The translations under genes were made by a program, and so were the position numbers. Below, piece after piece: positions 1 through 7,260 of a stretch of 11,418 nucleotides of DNA. The notes beneath the pieces were generated by a model. It made no database searches and was not told the DNA's origin. It saw only the letters and a program-made list of their open reading frames with translations. Source of the stretch: Woeseiaceae bacterium (GTDB taxonomy: Bacteria; Pseudomonadota; Gammaproteobacteria; Steroidobacterales; Woeseiaceae); NCBI GenBank assembly GCA_013138675.1, contig WTCH01000362.1, positions 1-11,418 of the forward strand, read 5' to 3'. Numbering within the stretch: the stretch's first letter is position 1; each line of letters opens with the position of its first letter.

Positions 1-72
1 GGCGCAGTGGTGACTACGACATGCCGATTTTGCTAGTCTTAAGTTGTACTTGGAATGTTGTAGATCTGGACA

Positions 73-519
73 ATGGCACGCAAGCGCAAGCAAAAGTTAC
101 ACGGCATAGCTGAGCCCATGCTCGGACGCGACCCTTTGTTCATTCGTTTGTGTTCTGTCTTCGTCGACAACCTCGCGTTGATCCTGAGGACGGCCCTCGT
201 GACAGGTGCACTTTTCCTGGTCCAGGACTTAAGCGACTTCTATGATCGAGTGGCAGACGATTCGGTTGAAGCCGAGACGGCGCAAATCGCGATTGAGAAT
301 GAACCTGTACCGGCTGAGGATATCGCTGTTATAGAACCAGTGATCAATGATCGTATCCTGCACGCCAAAAATTGCACGATCGCGGAGTATCGTGAGGCGC
401 ACTACGATAATTGTGTCGATGAGCCGTCCAGTGTCTACCCAAGACCTGAAGCCGATCCGGATGACATTGGGTACCTTGCCGATGACTCACCGGTGATGTT
501 CGCAAGCCTGGATAACTAG
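73..519 (+). CDS. Hypothetical acidic single-pass membrane protein
   Basis: I do not recognise this 148-residue protein. The N terminus is strongly basic (RKRKQK at residues 3-8). One hydrophobic stretch follows at about 30-51 and looks like a single transmembrane helix or uncleaved signal anchor. The remaining ~95 residues are very acidic and proline-containing and should lie outside the cytoplasm by the positive-inside rule. That tail has two cysteines (101 and 114) that could form a disulfide; a third, Cys27, lies just before the helix. No catalytic motif is visible. The ATG has only a weak ribosome binding site (GGA at 68-70). The gene converges on the esterase gene with 27 bases between the stop codons and has no co-directional neighbour inside the window. 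It reads as a real gene because of its organised topology and the absence of a competing frame, but its function is unknown. Confidence 0.6.
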   Translation: MARKRKQKLHGIAEPMLGRDPLFIRLCSVFVDNLALILRTALVTGALFLVQDLSDFYDRVADDSVEAETAQIAIENEPVPAEDIAVIEPVINDRILHAKNCTIAEYREAHYDNCVDEPSSVYPRPEADPDDIGYLADDSPVMFASLDN

Positions 520-546
520 TTCGACAATTGCGACGTCATTGCGCTG

Positions 547-2088
547 CTACTTCCGTTGATCGTTCCATGCCTCGAAGGCCGCGCACATCTCAGGCTCTAT
601 CGCGGGGATTGTCCTGATCTCGTCTCCAAGTTCCTGAATGAGCGGGTCCGGCCGTTTGAACATCGGCCATTCCGGAAGGCCCACGCCGTTCGGGTTTCCT
701 GTCGCCGCAAAATTGATCCAATACTTCTGCATTTGCGCCGAAAGCGCCAGGTCCGTATCCGTCGTGGTCATGTAGTCGTCGTGCATTCCAAATACGTAGG
801 AGTACTCGGCCCCGTGATAGACGCCGACCTTGTGACTGCCCGGGTCTTCACGCAATCGCGTGAACAAATACATCCAGGCATTGCCGCCGGATGCCGTTCG
901 ATTGGCCGCAATGTTCTGTGACGGGCAGAGCATGGCCTCAGCGGTGATCAGCCTGTCCATTGCACGGCGCGGGTCAGCCTCGTCGGCCACCGATGCGAGG
1001 GCAGCCTCGCCCCCAATGCGGGGATTGTCCCTGGCGGTTAACAGAACATCGTCGAGTGACGCGTCGTTATCGATGGAGTCGAACCCCTCTCCCTCATTCG
1101 TGCCGACAATTATTTCGTGGTCGCCGAAGCGGCGTGCCTGCACGGCATCCCAGGTCGACTGAGTAATAAGCTGGCCATCAATGGCGGGCGAGTGGTAATG
1201 ATCGGCAGCGAGTTCTGAGTACGCCTGCAGCAACGTTACGGCATCGATCTTGCGCAGGTCTTGCAGTGACTTCGCACCCACTGCTTGCATCAATTCGCTG
1301 CCACGCTGTTGTTCGTCCTGGAGCGTCGGCATCGAAAGCCCAAATCCTGCAGCACTTTGCAGCACACCTCGATGAAACAGGTGTTGGGCGGGTTCGGCAG
1401 CCATCAATGCGAGAATGTTTTCACCACCAGCGGACTCGCCGAACAAGGTAACCCGATCCGGGTCACCGCCAAATTGCTCAATGTTGTCCTGGATCCACTG
1501 CAATGCGGCAACAAGGTCCCACAGGCCGAAGTTTGCGACGGCGCCTTCGCCCGCAAGCTCCGGATGTGAAAGAAAACCGAAGACACCCTGGCGATAGGCA
1601 ACGGATATGACGATCACACCCTGCGGTGCCAGGACATGACCGCGGTAGTTCTTCTCGTACGACCAGCCGCTGATGTTGCTGCCACCGTGAATCCATACCA
1701 TGACGGGTAGTTTCGCGTCACTCTCCAGCGTTGGTGTCCACAGATTCAGGTACAGGCAATCCTCACTGACCTCGAGATCCTCGTAGTAGTCGGGGGACGC
1801 ACCAAAGGTCTCAGCCATGTACCGATACCAGTCGAGGATACGCATCGGCTGCATGCACGCTGCTGCGAATTCGGTGGCGTCACGGCGCTCCTGTTTTGAT
1901 GTCAGCGCTTGTGGTGCTCTCCAGCGCAGCTCACCGACTGGTGGTTCAGCGAACGGTACACCGAGAAACGTAGTGACGTTCTCACCAACGTACTTACCAA
2001 CAAGCAACTCACCATCAACAATAACGCTCGGCGATTGCTCGCACCCGGCCAGGGCGATGATTGCGATTAGCAGGATCTGTATTCGCAC
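547..2088 (-). CDS. Type-B carboxylesterase, predicted lipoprotein
   Basis: This is a 513-residue alpha/beta hydrolase of the carboxylesterase type B / cholinesterase family, which hydrolyses carboxylic esters. The N terminus is a lipoprotein signal with lipobox LAGC, lipidated Cys16 and Glu at +2, so outer-membrane or periplasmic anchoring is expected. Visible landmarks are the family signature SEDCLYLN (108-115), oxyanion-hole HGG (134-136), nucleophile elbow GESAGG with Ser219, acid Glu334 in NEGEG, and His425 in YHGAE, giving a complete Ser-Glu-His triad. Cys78 and Cys111 match the conserved N-terminal disulfide of the family. Length is normal. Translation starts at GTG (2086-2088). A CAGGA ribosome binding site seven bases upstream lies in the last codons of the transporter gene, which ends only 3 bases away, so coupling is likely. 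It is the last gene of the four-gene operon. Family is certain; substrate is not. Automated pipelines often call such proteins para-nitrobenzyl esterase. Confidence 0.93.
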   Translation of the reverse strand: MRIQILLIAIIALAGCEQSPSVIVDGELLVGKYVGENVTTFLGVPFAEPPVGELRWRAPQALTSKQERRDATEFAAACMQPMRILDWYRYMAETFGASPDYYEDLEVSEDCLYLNLWTPTLESDAKLPVMVWIHGGSNISGWSYEKNYRGHVLAPQGVIVISVAYRQGVFGFLSHPELAGEGAVANFGLWDLVAALQWIQDNIEQFGGDPDRVTLFGESAGGENILALMAAEPAQHLFHRGVLQSAAGFGLSMPTLQDEQQRGSELMQAVGAKSLQDLRKIDAVTLLQAYSELAADHYHSPAIDGQLITQSTWDAVQARRFGDHEIIVGTNEGEGFDSIDNDASLDDVLLTARDNPRIGGEAALASVADEADPRRAMDRLITAEAMLCPSQNIAANRTASGGNAWMYLFTRLREDPGSHKVGVYHGAEYSYVFGMHDDYMTTTDTDLALSAQMQKYWINFAATGNPNGVGLPEWPMFKRPDPLIQELGDEIRTIPAIEPEMCAAFEAWNDQRK

Positions 2089-2091
2089 TAC

Positions 2092-3597
2092 CTAATCCTG
2101 ATGATCAGCCTGTAACGACTTAACGAGCGACACAGACATCAACACGCCGACAACGAGGATCGGCAACGACACAATCAGCAATACAACCTGCATCGTCTTG
2201 AGCCCGCCAATGAACATCAATGCAATGGGTAACACGGCGAGCGCGAACGCCCAAAACACGCGATGCCAACGTGCAGGATCATCACCTGCCACCAGGTGTA
2301 ATGTCGCTCCGGACGCCAATGAATAGGAGGCGGAATCATACGTCGTCGCTGCAAACACGATCGAAACGACGGCAAACACACCAATGACCAGCGGAGCGAT
2401 CGGCAGTGTTTCCAGTGTTGCGACAATTGCTGCATTGCCACTGACCGAATTCATGATGTTGACGAAGTCGAGTTGGCCGGAGATCTGTAGGAACAGGGCA
2501 TAGTTACCAATGATCATGTAGAAGATCCAACTGCCCAGCGATCCGTAGATCAACATGCCCGTGATGACCTGGCGAATGGTACGGCCGCGAGAGATGCGCG
2601 TAATGAACAGGCCAACGTACGGGGCGAAAGCAATCCACCACGCCCAGTAGAAAATGGTCCAGCTTTCAACAAAGCCGGATTTGGTGAAGGGGTCTGTCCA
2701 GAAATTCATACGCAGGAAGTTCTGCGTCATCATGCCGAGGCCGTTGAGGCTGGTCTTCAGCAAAAAGACAGTCGGTCCAACGAGCAGGATGAACAACAAC
2801 AGTCCAAGCGCAAGATACATGTTGATATCGCTGAGACGCTTGATGCCTTTCTTGAGGCCAAGCCACACACTAAGTACGAACAGGCCAACACAAACACCCA
2901 TGATGATGACTTCAAGCTCGAAGCTCGTCTGAATGCCGAACAGCCAGGCGGCGCAGGCAGCGATCATCGGTGCCGAAAAACCCAGGCTGGTTGCCGCACC
3001 GCCAATCAACGCGATCATGAACAGGAAATCGATGACGCGCGCCAGCGGTCCCTGCTCTTTTCCACGCAGGAACCAGTTACAGCTCAGGCTGAAGCGCAGC
3101 TTGTCTTTCTTGCCGACGTAATAGGGGTAGGCAATGGCGATCGCCGGCAAACAATAGAAAGCCCAGGCAGTAAAACCCCAGTGGAACAGGCCATAAGTTG
3201 AAGCCCATTCGGCCGCTTCCGTGCTGCGAGGCTCGGCGCCAAAAGGCGGTGACTCGTAATAGAAAGCCCATTCAGTGGCGCACCAGTACATCAGCCCGGC
3301 ACCGACGCCGGCACAGAACAACATGGCTATCCAGCTGAGCTGGCTGAACTCGGGCCCCTCGTCGTCCGAGCCCAGCTTGACGTTGCCATAGCGGCTGGCC
3401 GCAAGCCATACGAGAAACGATATCGCGGCAACGCTGGCGAGCAGGTAGAAGACGCCAAATTCGATGGCGATGAAATCGTACAGTCCCTGCAGCATTGGCC
3501 CGGCTGTTTCGGGCGACGCCGCGAGAAAAATGCCGGCGGCAGCGATAATCGCTACACACGTACCGAAACTGAGCCAGTCAATTCTGCTTTGTTCCAT
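2092..3597 (-). CDS. BCCT family transporter (betaine/carnitine/choline type)
   Basis: A 501-residue inner-membrane secondary transporter of the BCCT family, which carries quaternary-ammonium or similar zwitterions. About twelve hydrophobic segments are seen. Family hallmarks are the glycine-rich helix GVGAGL (97-102), FHWG with Trp140 and Trp145, the core signature FYWAWW (316-321), and ISRGR (335-339). Several stretches resemble E. coli CaiT, such as TPPFG-like SPPFG (116-120) and LFHWG. Length equals CaiT (about 504 aa), and it lacks the long charged N- and C-terminal extensions that sense osmolarity in BetP, so nutrient uptake or exchange is more likely than osmotic response. The CaiT Met331 position, tied to sodium independence, appears to be Val here, and TTYDS (418-422) resembles sodium-coupled members; coupling is therefore probably sodium, by inference. 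A good AGAGG site precedes ATG. It follows the MDR gene by 15 bases. Substrate (choline, carnitine, betaine, DMSP and others) cannot be assigned. Confidence 0.95.
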   Translation of the reverse strand: MEQSRIDWLSFGTCVAIIAAAGIFLAASPETAGPMLQGLYDFIAIEFGVFYLLASVAAISFLVWLAASRYGNVKLGSDDEGPEFSQLSWIAMLFCAGVGAGLMYWCATEWAFYYESPPFGAEPRSTEAAEWASTYGLFHWGFTAWAFYCLPAIAIAYPYYVGKKDKLRFSLSCNWFLRGKEQGPLARVIDFLFMIALIGGAATSLGFSAPMIAACAAWLFGIQTSFELEVIIMGVCVGLFVLSVWLGLKKGIKRLSDINMYLALGLLLFILLVGPTVFLLKTSLNGLGMMTQNFLRMNFWTDPFTKSGFVESWTIFYWAWWIAFAPYVGLFITRISRGRTIRQVITGMLIYGSLGSWIFYMIIGNYALFLQISGQLDFVNIMNSVSGNAAIVATLETLPIAPLVIGVFAVVSIVFAATTYDSASYSLASGATLHLVAGDDPARWHRVFWAFALAVLPIALMFIGGLKTMQVVLLIVSLPILVVGVLMSVSLVKSLQADHQD

Positions 3598-3612
3598 GCT
3601 AGCCTCTTTGTG

Positions 3613-4599
3613 TCAGTCCACGTTCAGGATCACGGAACCCCGAATACTACCTTCTTCAATGAGCTTGTTGCCCGCCGCGATCCCGGCCAGCGGCATCGTC
3701 GCGGCAATGCGATGTTGCAGCCGCCCTTCACGTAACGCGCTGTCAATATCTGCAATTGCTTGTTGTTTCGCTGTTTCAGGCATCGCGTACACAATCACGA
3801 ATCGTACGGTGATGTCTTTGTACATCATCTGGAAAAAAGGCAGCTCAGGCGTCGGCTGTTGGGTCGACGAGTACGTTGCGATGGTCCCACCAATGCGCAA
3901 CACCTCGAGAGAGGTCGACAGGTTCGCACCGAACTCGACATCGATGATGCGATCAACAGGGTCGCCTCCCGTCGCATCCAGTATGGAGGTCGCGATGTCG
4001 CTGTCGCGGTGGTTGACGATATGGGTGGCGCCGGCACTTGTGCACTTCGTGGCATCCTCGTCATTGCTTGCGCTGGCGATAACGTCGGCGCCCGCCTGGC
4101 TCGCCCACTGAATTGCGTAGTGGCCGACGCGGCCCGCACCGCCGGTGATCAGGATCCGCTGGCCCGCAACATCGCCGTCCGAGAACACACATCGATGTGC
4201 CGTCATTGCTGGAATCCCGAGGCTGGCGCCCACATCGAAGCCCGCCTCATCGGCCAGCCTCGGAGCTCTCAAGGCGTCTATCGCAACGTACTCGGCCGCC
4301 GTACCGAGCCGGCGCGCGTACTGTGCCTGGTAAACCCACACTCGTTCGCCTATTCGATTCTTATCGACACCATCGCCAACAGCCTCAATAACGCCCGCAC
4401 CATCGCTGTTCGGAATAACGAGGCCGTCATCGAGCAGGTTCGGGAATGAGCCTGCCCGCTTCTTCACATCAGATGGGTTGACGCCGGAGGCCCTGAGACG
4501 CACCAGCACCTCGCCTTCACATGGGGTGGGTGTGTCCAGGTCGCCAACGTGAAGTACGTCGTCTGCGGGCCCAAATGCCTCGAACCAAGCTGCTTTCAT
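3613..4599 (-). CDS. NADPH:quinone reductase-like MDR oxidoreductase (zinc-free)
   Basis: A 328-residue cytoplasmic member of the medium-chain dehydrogenase/reductase superfamily, closest by eye to the zeta-crystallin / quinone oxidoreductase (QOR) branch. The GroES-like N-terminal domain shows SGVNPSD (38-44) and DGAGVIEAVGDGV (66-78), both typical of QOR. The nucleotide-binding fold begins at about 148 with GGAGRVG (153-159), the QOR form of the glycine motif. The zinc-binding cysteine cluster of classical alcohol dehydrogenases is absent, so catalysis should be zinc-independent reduction of a quinone, enone or similar carbonyl using NAD(P)H. Length is normal for the family. The ATG is preceded by AGGA nine bases upstream. 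It lies 27 bases downstream of the SDR gene and 15 bases upstream of the transporter gene, in the same operon. The physiological substrate is unknown. It does not show the conserved N-terminal sequence of AcuI acrylyl-CoA reductase. Confidence 0.9.
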   Translation of the reverse strand: MKAAWFEAFGPADDVLHVGDLDTPTPCEGEVLVRLRASGVNPSDVKKRAGSFPNLLDDGLVIPNSDGAGVIEAVGDGVDKNRIGERVWVYQAQYARRLGTAAEYVAIDALRAPRLADEAGFDVGASLGIPAMTAHRCVFSDGDVAGQRILITGGAGRVGHYAIQWASQAGADVIASASNDEDATKCTSAGATHIVNHRDSDIATSILDATGGDPVDRIIDVEFGANLSTSLEVLRIGGTIATYSSTQQPTPELPFFQMMYKDITVRFVIVYAMPETAKQQAIADIDSALREGRLQHRIAATMPLAGIAAGNKLIEEGSIRGSVILNVD

Positions 4600-4626
4600 T
4601 GCGGAGATTCCTGCGTGCGTGTCGTT

Positions 4627-5400
4627 CTAGTCGAGCCAGTTTGACAGTGTTTCAGTATGGCCATCAATGGCAAGAGCCTGGCCGGATATCCGGGCGGCCG
4701 CATCGGAGGTCAAAAACAAAACAGCGTCAGCGATTTCCTCGGCTGACACAAATGTCCGCATCGAGCTTTGCCGGAGATAGACGTCGCGTACTTCCTGCGC
4801 TGGCAAGTTGCGCTTTTTCGCGTCCTTTTCGATGACAGCTTCGATACGCGGGCCGCTGACGCAACCCGGGCAAACGGCGTTTACACGAATGTTGTCGGGT
4901 CCAAGCTCCATGGCCCAGGTTTTCGTCAGGCCGATCTTGCCCCACTTGCTCGCCGCGTACGGCGACCGTAGCGGCACACCAAACAGTCCGGCAGTTGAGG
5001 CGATATTGACGATCGAGCCACCGCCTGCGCTGCGCAGCAACGGCACTGCACGGCGTGTCATGTAGAACGTGCCGTTGAGGTCGACGGCTATGCAGTGGTC
5101 CCAGTCGTCCGGATCGATATCTTCGACGTGGGCAATGGGGCCCGAGACACCGGCATTGTTAACAAGGACATTTAATTCGGGGTGGTGTGACAGAAAATCG
5201 TCAAAGACTTGATTCACCTCTGCAGGTTGTGTGATGTCGGCTAAGGTCGCGGTGGCCGTTGGGTTTTGATCCGTGAACTCCGCAACCATCGCTGGCGACG
5301 AATCGCAAACGTGGACTTTCGCCCCGTCAGCAAGAAACGTTTCGGCGATCTTTCGGCCGATGCCGGATGCACCACCCGATATCAAAATGGTGGGCGCCAT
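4627..5400 (-). CDS. Short-chain dehydrogenase/reductase (SDR), NAD-type
   Basis: A 257-residue classical SDR, a cytoplasmic enzyme that interconverts an alcohol and a ketone. The Rossmann glycine motif GGASGIG is at 9-15, and Asp33 at the end of the second strand predicts NAD(H) rather than NADP(H). NNAG is at 81-84. The catalytic tetrad is Asn109, Ser135, Tyr148 and Lys152 (YAASK), followed by the PG motif (PGCVSGPRI, 178-186) that shapes the cofactor pocket. Length is standard. It is the first gene of the four-gene minus-strand operon, with an AGAGG ribosome binding site four bases before the ATG. The closest annotation by name would be 3-oxoacyl-ACP reductase-like or 3-hydroxybutyrate dehydrogenase-like, but substrate cannot be inferred from SDR sequence alone. 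In this operon it would suit oxidation of a hydroxyl group on an imported compound or ester product; that is inference. Confidence 0.93.
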   Translation of the reverse strand: MAPTILISGGASGIGRKIAETFLADGAKVHVCDSSPAMVAEFTDQNPTATATLADITQPAEVNQVFDDFLSHHPELNVLVNNAGVSGPIAHVEDIDPDDWDHCIAVDLNGTFYMTRRAVPLLRSAGGGSIVNIASTAGLFGVPLRSPYAASKWGKIGLTKTWAMELGPDNIRVNAVCPGCVSGPRIEAVIEKDAKKRNLPAQEVRDVYLRQSSMRTFVSAEEIADAVLFLTSDAAARISGQALAIDGHTETLSNWLD

Positions 5401-5486
5401 CAGGCCTCTGTGGATTTTCTGGGTTTCACAATCGTAATATATGTCACCCTCTCACCCGGCGCATAGACTTTGCGTGGAACTTTTCA
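5401..5486. promoter_or_regulatory. Divergent intergenic region with AT-rich promoter candidate
   Basis: This 86-base spacer separates the start of the SDR operon (leftward) from the four-helix membrane protein gene (rightward) and must hold at least the operon promoter. Its only AT-rich core is at 5435-5442 (TAATATAT). Read leftward this gives TATATT, five of six matches to a -10 box; read rightward it gives TAATAT, four of six. No convincing -35 box stands at 17 bases on either strand, so an activator or a non-sigma70 promoter is possible. No clear operator palindrome was seen. The start points are not assigned. Confidence 0.3.
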
Positions 5487-6059
5487 ATGCCTGAAAAACG
5501 AAAAAGCGTGTTACGCCTGCCGAAACGACACGGGGGCGTACCCGGATCGTCGAGTGCAGCGGATGGCGAGCAGCTCATCAAGGCGCAGTCGTTTCGTGAC
5601 GCGGTGATTGCCGGGCTCATTGTCATCATCCTTTTCAGTGTTGTGTGGGCGATGCTGTCGACCCTGGTCAACCGTATCTTTCCGTGGATGACCGTGGTTC
5701 TTGGCGTACTGATCGGGCTGGTCATGCGCCGTGCCGGACGTGGTCTAGACTGGCGATTTCCGGTGTTCGCCGCGGTGCTGGCCTTAGCGGGCGCCCTGGC
5801 AAGCAATGTTGTCGTTGCAGCGGCGTTCACGGCGTCGGAGTTAGAAACCAGCACGTTTACTATTCTGCGCGCGGTAACCGCGATGACCTGGCCCGTGTTC
5901 TTTGACGAGGTTATATCTGCTGCGGATGTCGTCTATGCACTATTCGGGGCAGCAACGGCGGCGTTCTATGCCAATCGCCGCCTGAGTCGCGGTGAATACA
6001 ACGCAGTACGCAAATGGCAGGAGGAGCAGGACGGTTTCGTGCCGATGAAAAAGAACTGA
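5487..6059 (+). CDS. Hypothetical four-helix membrane protein
   Basis: I do not recognise the family of this 190-residue protein. After a basic, serine-rich cytoplasmic leader (residues 1-35) it has four probable transmembrane helices at about 38-60, 66-80, 91-113 and 145-162, and a charged C-terminal tail ending in KKN. Both ends are basic, so an N-in/C-in arrangement fits. A conserved-looking RR.GRGLDWRFP loop lies between helices 2 and 3 (81-92). No enzymatic motif is visible. The start was placed at ATG 5487 rather than the upstream in-frame ATG at 5367, because the longer form would overlap the SDR coding region and adds a segment without membrane or domain character. The ribosome binding site is weak (GTGGAA about nine bases upstream). 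The stop is 3 bases from the stop of the convergent HD-domain gene. Confidence 0.75.
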   Translation: MPEKRKSVLRLPKRHGGVPGSSSAADGEQLIKAQSFRDAVIAGLIVIILFSVVWAMLSTLVNRIFPWMTVVLGVLIGLVMRRAGRGLDWRFPVFAAVLALAGALASNVVVAAAFTASELETSTFTILRAVTAMTWPVFFDEVISAADVVYALFGAATAAFYANRRLSRGEYNAVRKWQEEQDGFVPMKKN

Positions 6060-6062
6060 CGC

Positions 6063-7097
6063 CTACACCGGCATTAACAAACCGTCGGCCTCAATGGCTT
6101 TGCCGGACAGCGACGCGAGCTGCCGCTTGACCAGCAACTCGAGATCGTTCACGGCATTGATGATACCGAGGAAGTACGGTGGCTCACGGCGCAGTAGCGT
6201 CCAGTCACCGGACTCGATGACGCGCACGAGGTGCGAGATGTTGGCGGCGATTGCGTCGATATACGGGTTCTGGCCGTCGTACAGCACCTCAATATAACGG
6301 TAGACGCGGTTGAACTTGCGGTGCAGCCGGTCACGCATGACCTGCTGGTAGAACACAGGCGTTTTCTGCAACAAGTCGAGACCCGACTTGTACCGCACCA
6401 TGTACTCGCCCGGCGTGGCGTTCTCGACGGCAACGCCGCCAACGACGAATTCCTTGTACAGGCGATCACGGCATTTTTCGAGGTAGCAACGATCGGCCAT
6501 TTGCGCGACCAGGTCCGCCGTGCCGATCAGGTGACCGCAGATGATGTCACGAGGATCATCGAGTTCGATCTCGTCGAGATCAAGCTCGTATCCTGTGAAG
6601 TGCACGATCATGCTACTTACCGCAGTATCTTTCGCCATGCCATGTTCGGGCAGGTAGCGCCGCAGGAAATCAGCGCTCCTCGATACGTGATAAAGCGTGA
6701 ATTCAGCACCGTTGGTAAACGCGGCATCGCGCTCTTTGTGCCGAATGTAACCGGCGTCGTGAAACAGCGCGGTGATAATCGCCATTTGCGCACGCTGCGC
6801 ACCGAGCCGGTCGTTCGGCTCAACGCTTCGCTCGTAGCCAACTATCAGACGCGCGACAGTAAGCGTCATATCGAGCGTGTGTTGCACGTCGTGATAGGTG
6901 GTATCGCAACCCTCGTAGCCAGGATAACGCCCTGTGAACAAGCGCTCGAAGTCATAAAACGCGAGCCAGAGCTTGTCGTAGGACGCGCCGGGAAAAGCTT
7001 CGCTGAAGAGTTCGTACACGGCATTGCGAACCGACACAGGATCACTCACCTGTACGGTATTGGTAACGTCGTAATCGTTACGGCGGTCCTGAGACAT
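6063..7097 (-). CDS. HD-domain metal-dependent phosphohydrolase
   Basis: A cytoplasmic HD-superfamily protein of 344 residues from ATG 7097, or 372 from ATG 7181 (numbering below uses the long form). The metal-site pattern is intact: YHDVQH with His97 and His101, the HD doublet His141-Asp142 in LFHDAGY, His194, and Asp223 in GTADL. YHxxxH followed by HD and a later Asp recalls the cyclic-nucleotide phosphodiesterase arrangement, but the second motif is not the HDxxHxGxxN of class I enzymes, so a general phosphohydrolase is safer. The C-terminal ~130 residues are helical and carry no motif I recognise. The 7097 start was preferred because the first 28 residues of the long form are low-complexity and contain a G7 tract; neither start has a clear ribosome binding site. 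It lies downstream of the exonuclease gene but has its own candidate promoter. The substrate is unknown. Confidence 0.85.
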   Translation of the reverse strand: MSQDRRNDYDVTNTVQVSDPVSVRNAVYELFSEAFPGASYDKLWLAFYDFERLFTGRYPGYEGCDTTYHDVQHTLDMTLTVARLIVGYERSVEPNDRLGAQRAQMAIITALFHDAGYIRHKERDAAFTNGAEFTLYHVSRSADFLRRYLPEHGMAKDTAVSSMIVHFTGYELDLDEIELDDPRDIICGHLIGTADLVAQMADRCYLEKCRDRLYKEFVVGGVAVENATPGEYMVRYKSGLDLLQKTPVFYQQVMRDRLHRKFNRVYRYIEVLYDGQNPYIDAIAANISHLVRVIESGDWTLLRREPPYFLGIINAVNDLELLVKRQLASLSGKAIEADGLLMPV

Positions 7098-7260
7098 GAT
7101 GCGTTTCTTGTTCTTATTGGTTGCTGGAGTTGCACCCGTTGCGCTGCGTCTGCTGTCAGTCAACGGTGCCCCCCCGGACATGAGTTCATGTCATTGAATG
7201 ATACCCGGAGCACCCTCAGCGTGCAGGGCGAAATCCTGAAATATGTCATGTGCTTGTCGG

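Noticed and set aside
520..546. Terminator between the convergent hypothetical and esterase genes
   Set aside because: The 27-base gap shows no stable GC-rich hairpin followed by a T run.
3464..4449. Plus-strand open frames of 215 and 229 codons opposite the transporter and MDR genes
   Set aside because: Both are antisense to clearly recognisable proteins and show no family features.
3613..4599. AcuI-type acrylyl-CoA reductase, which with a BCCT transporter would suggest DMSP catabolism
   Set aside because: Length fits, but the N-terminal landmarks are those of zeta-crystallin/QOR (GVNPSD) and not the LNYKDALA-type sequence of the AcuI/YhdH branch; no DMSP lyase or CoA-transferase gene is in the window.
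5367..5486. N-terminal extension of the four-helix membrane protein
   Set aside because: It overlaps the SDR start region on the other strand and adds a segment without a domain or membrane helix; ATG 5487 gives a coherent protein.
7136..7166. CCGTTG/CAACGG inverted repeat upstream of the HD gene
   Set aside because: A six-base stem with a 19-base loop and no T tract is weak and could arise by chance; not called as a terminator or operator.
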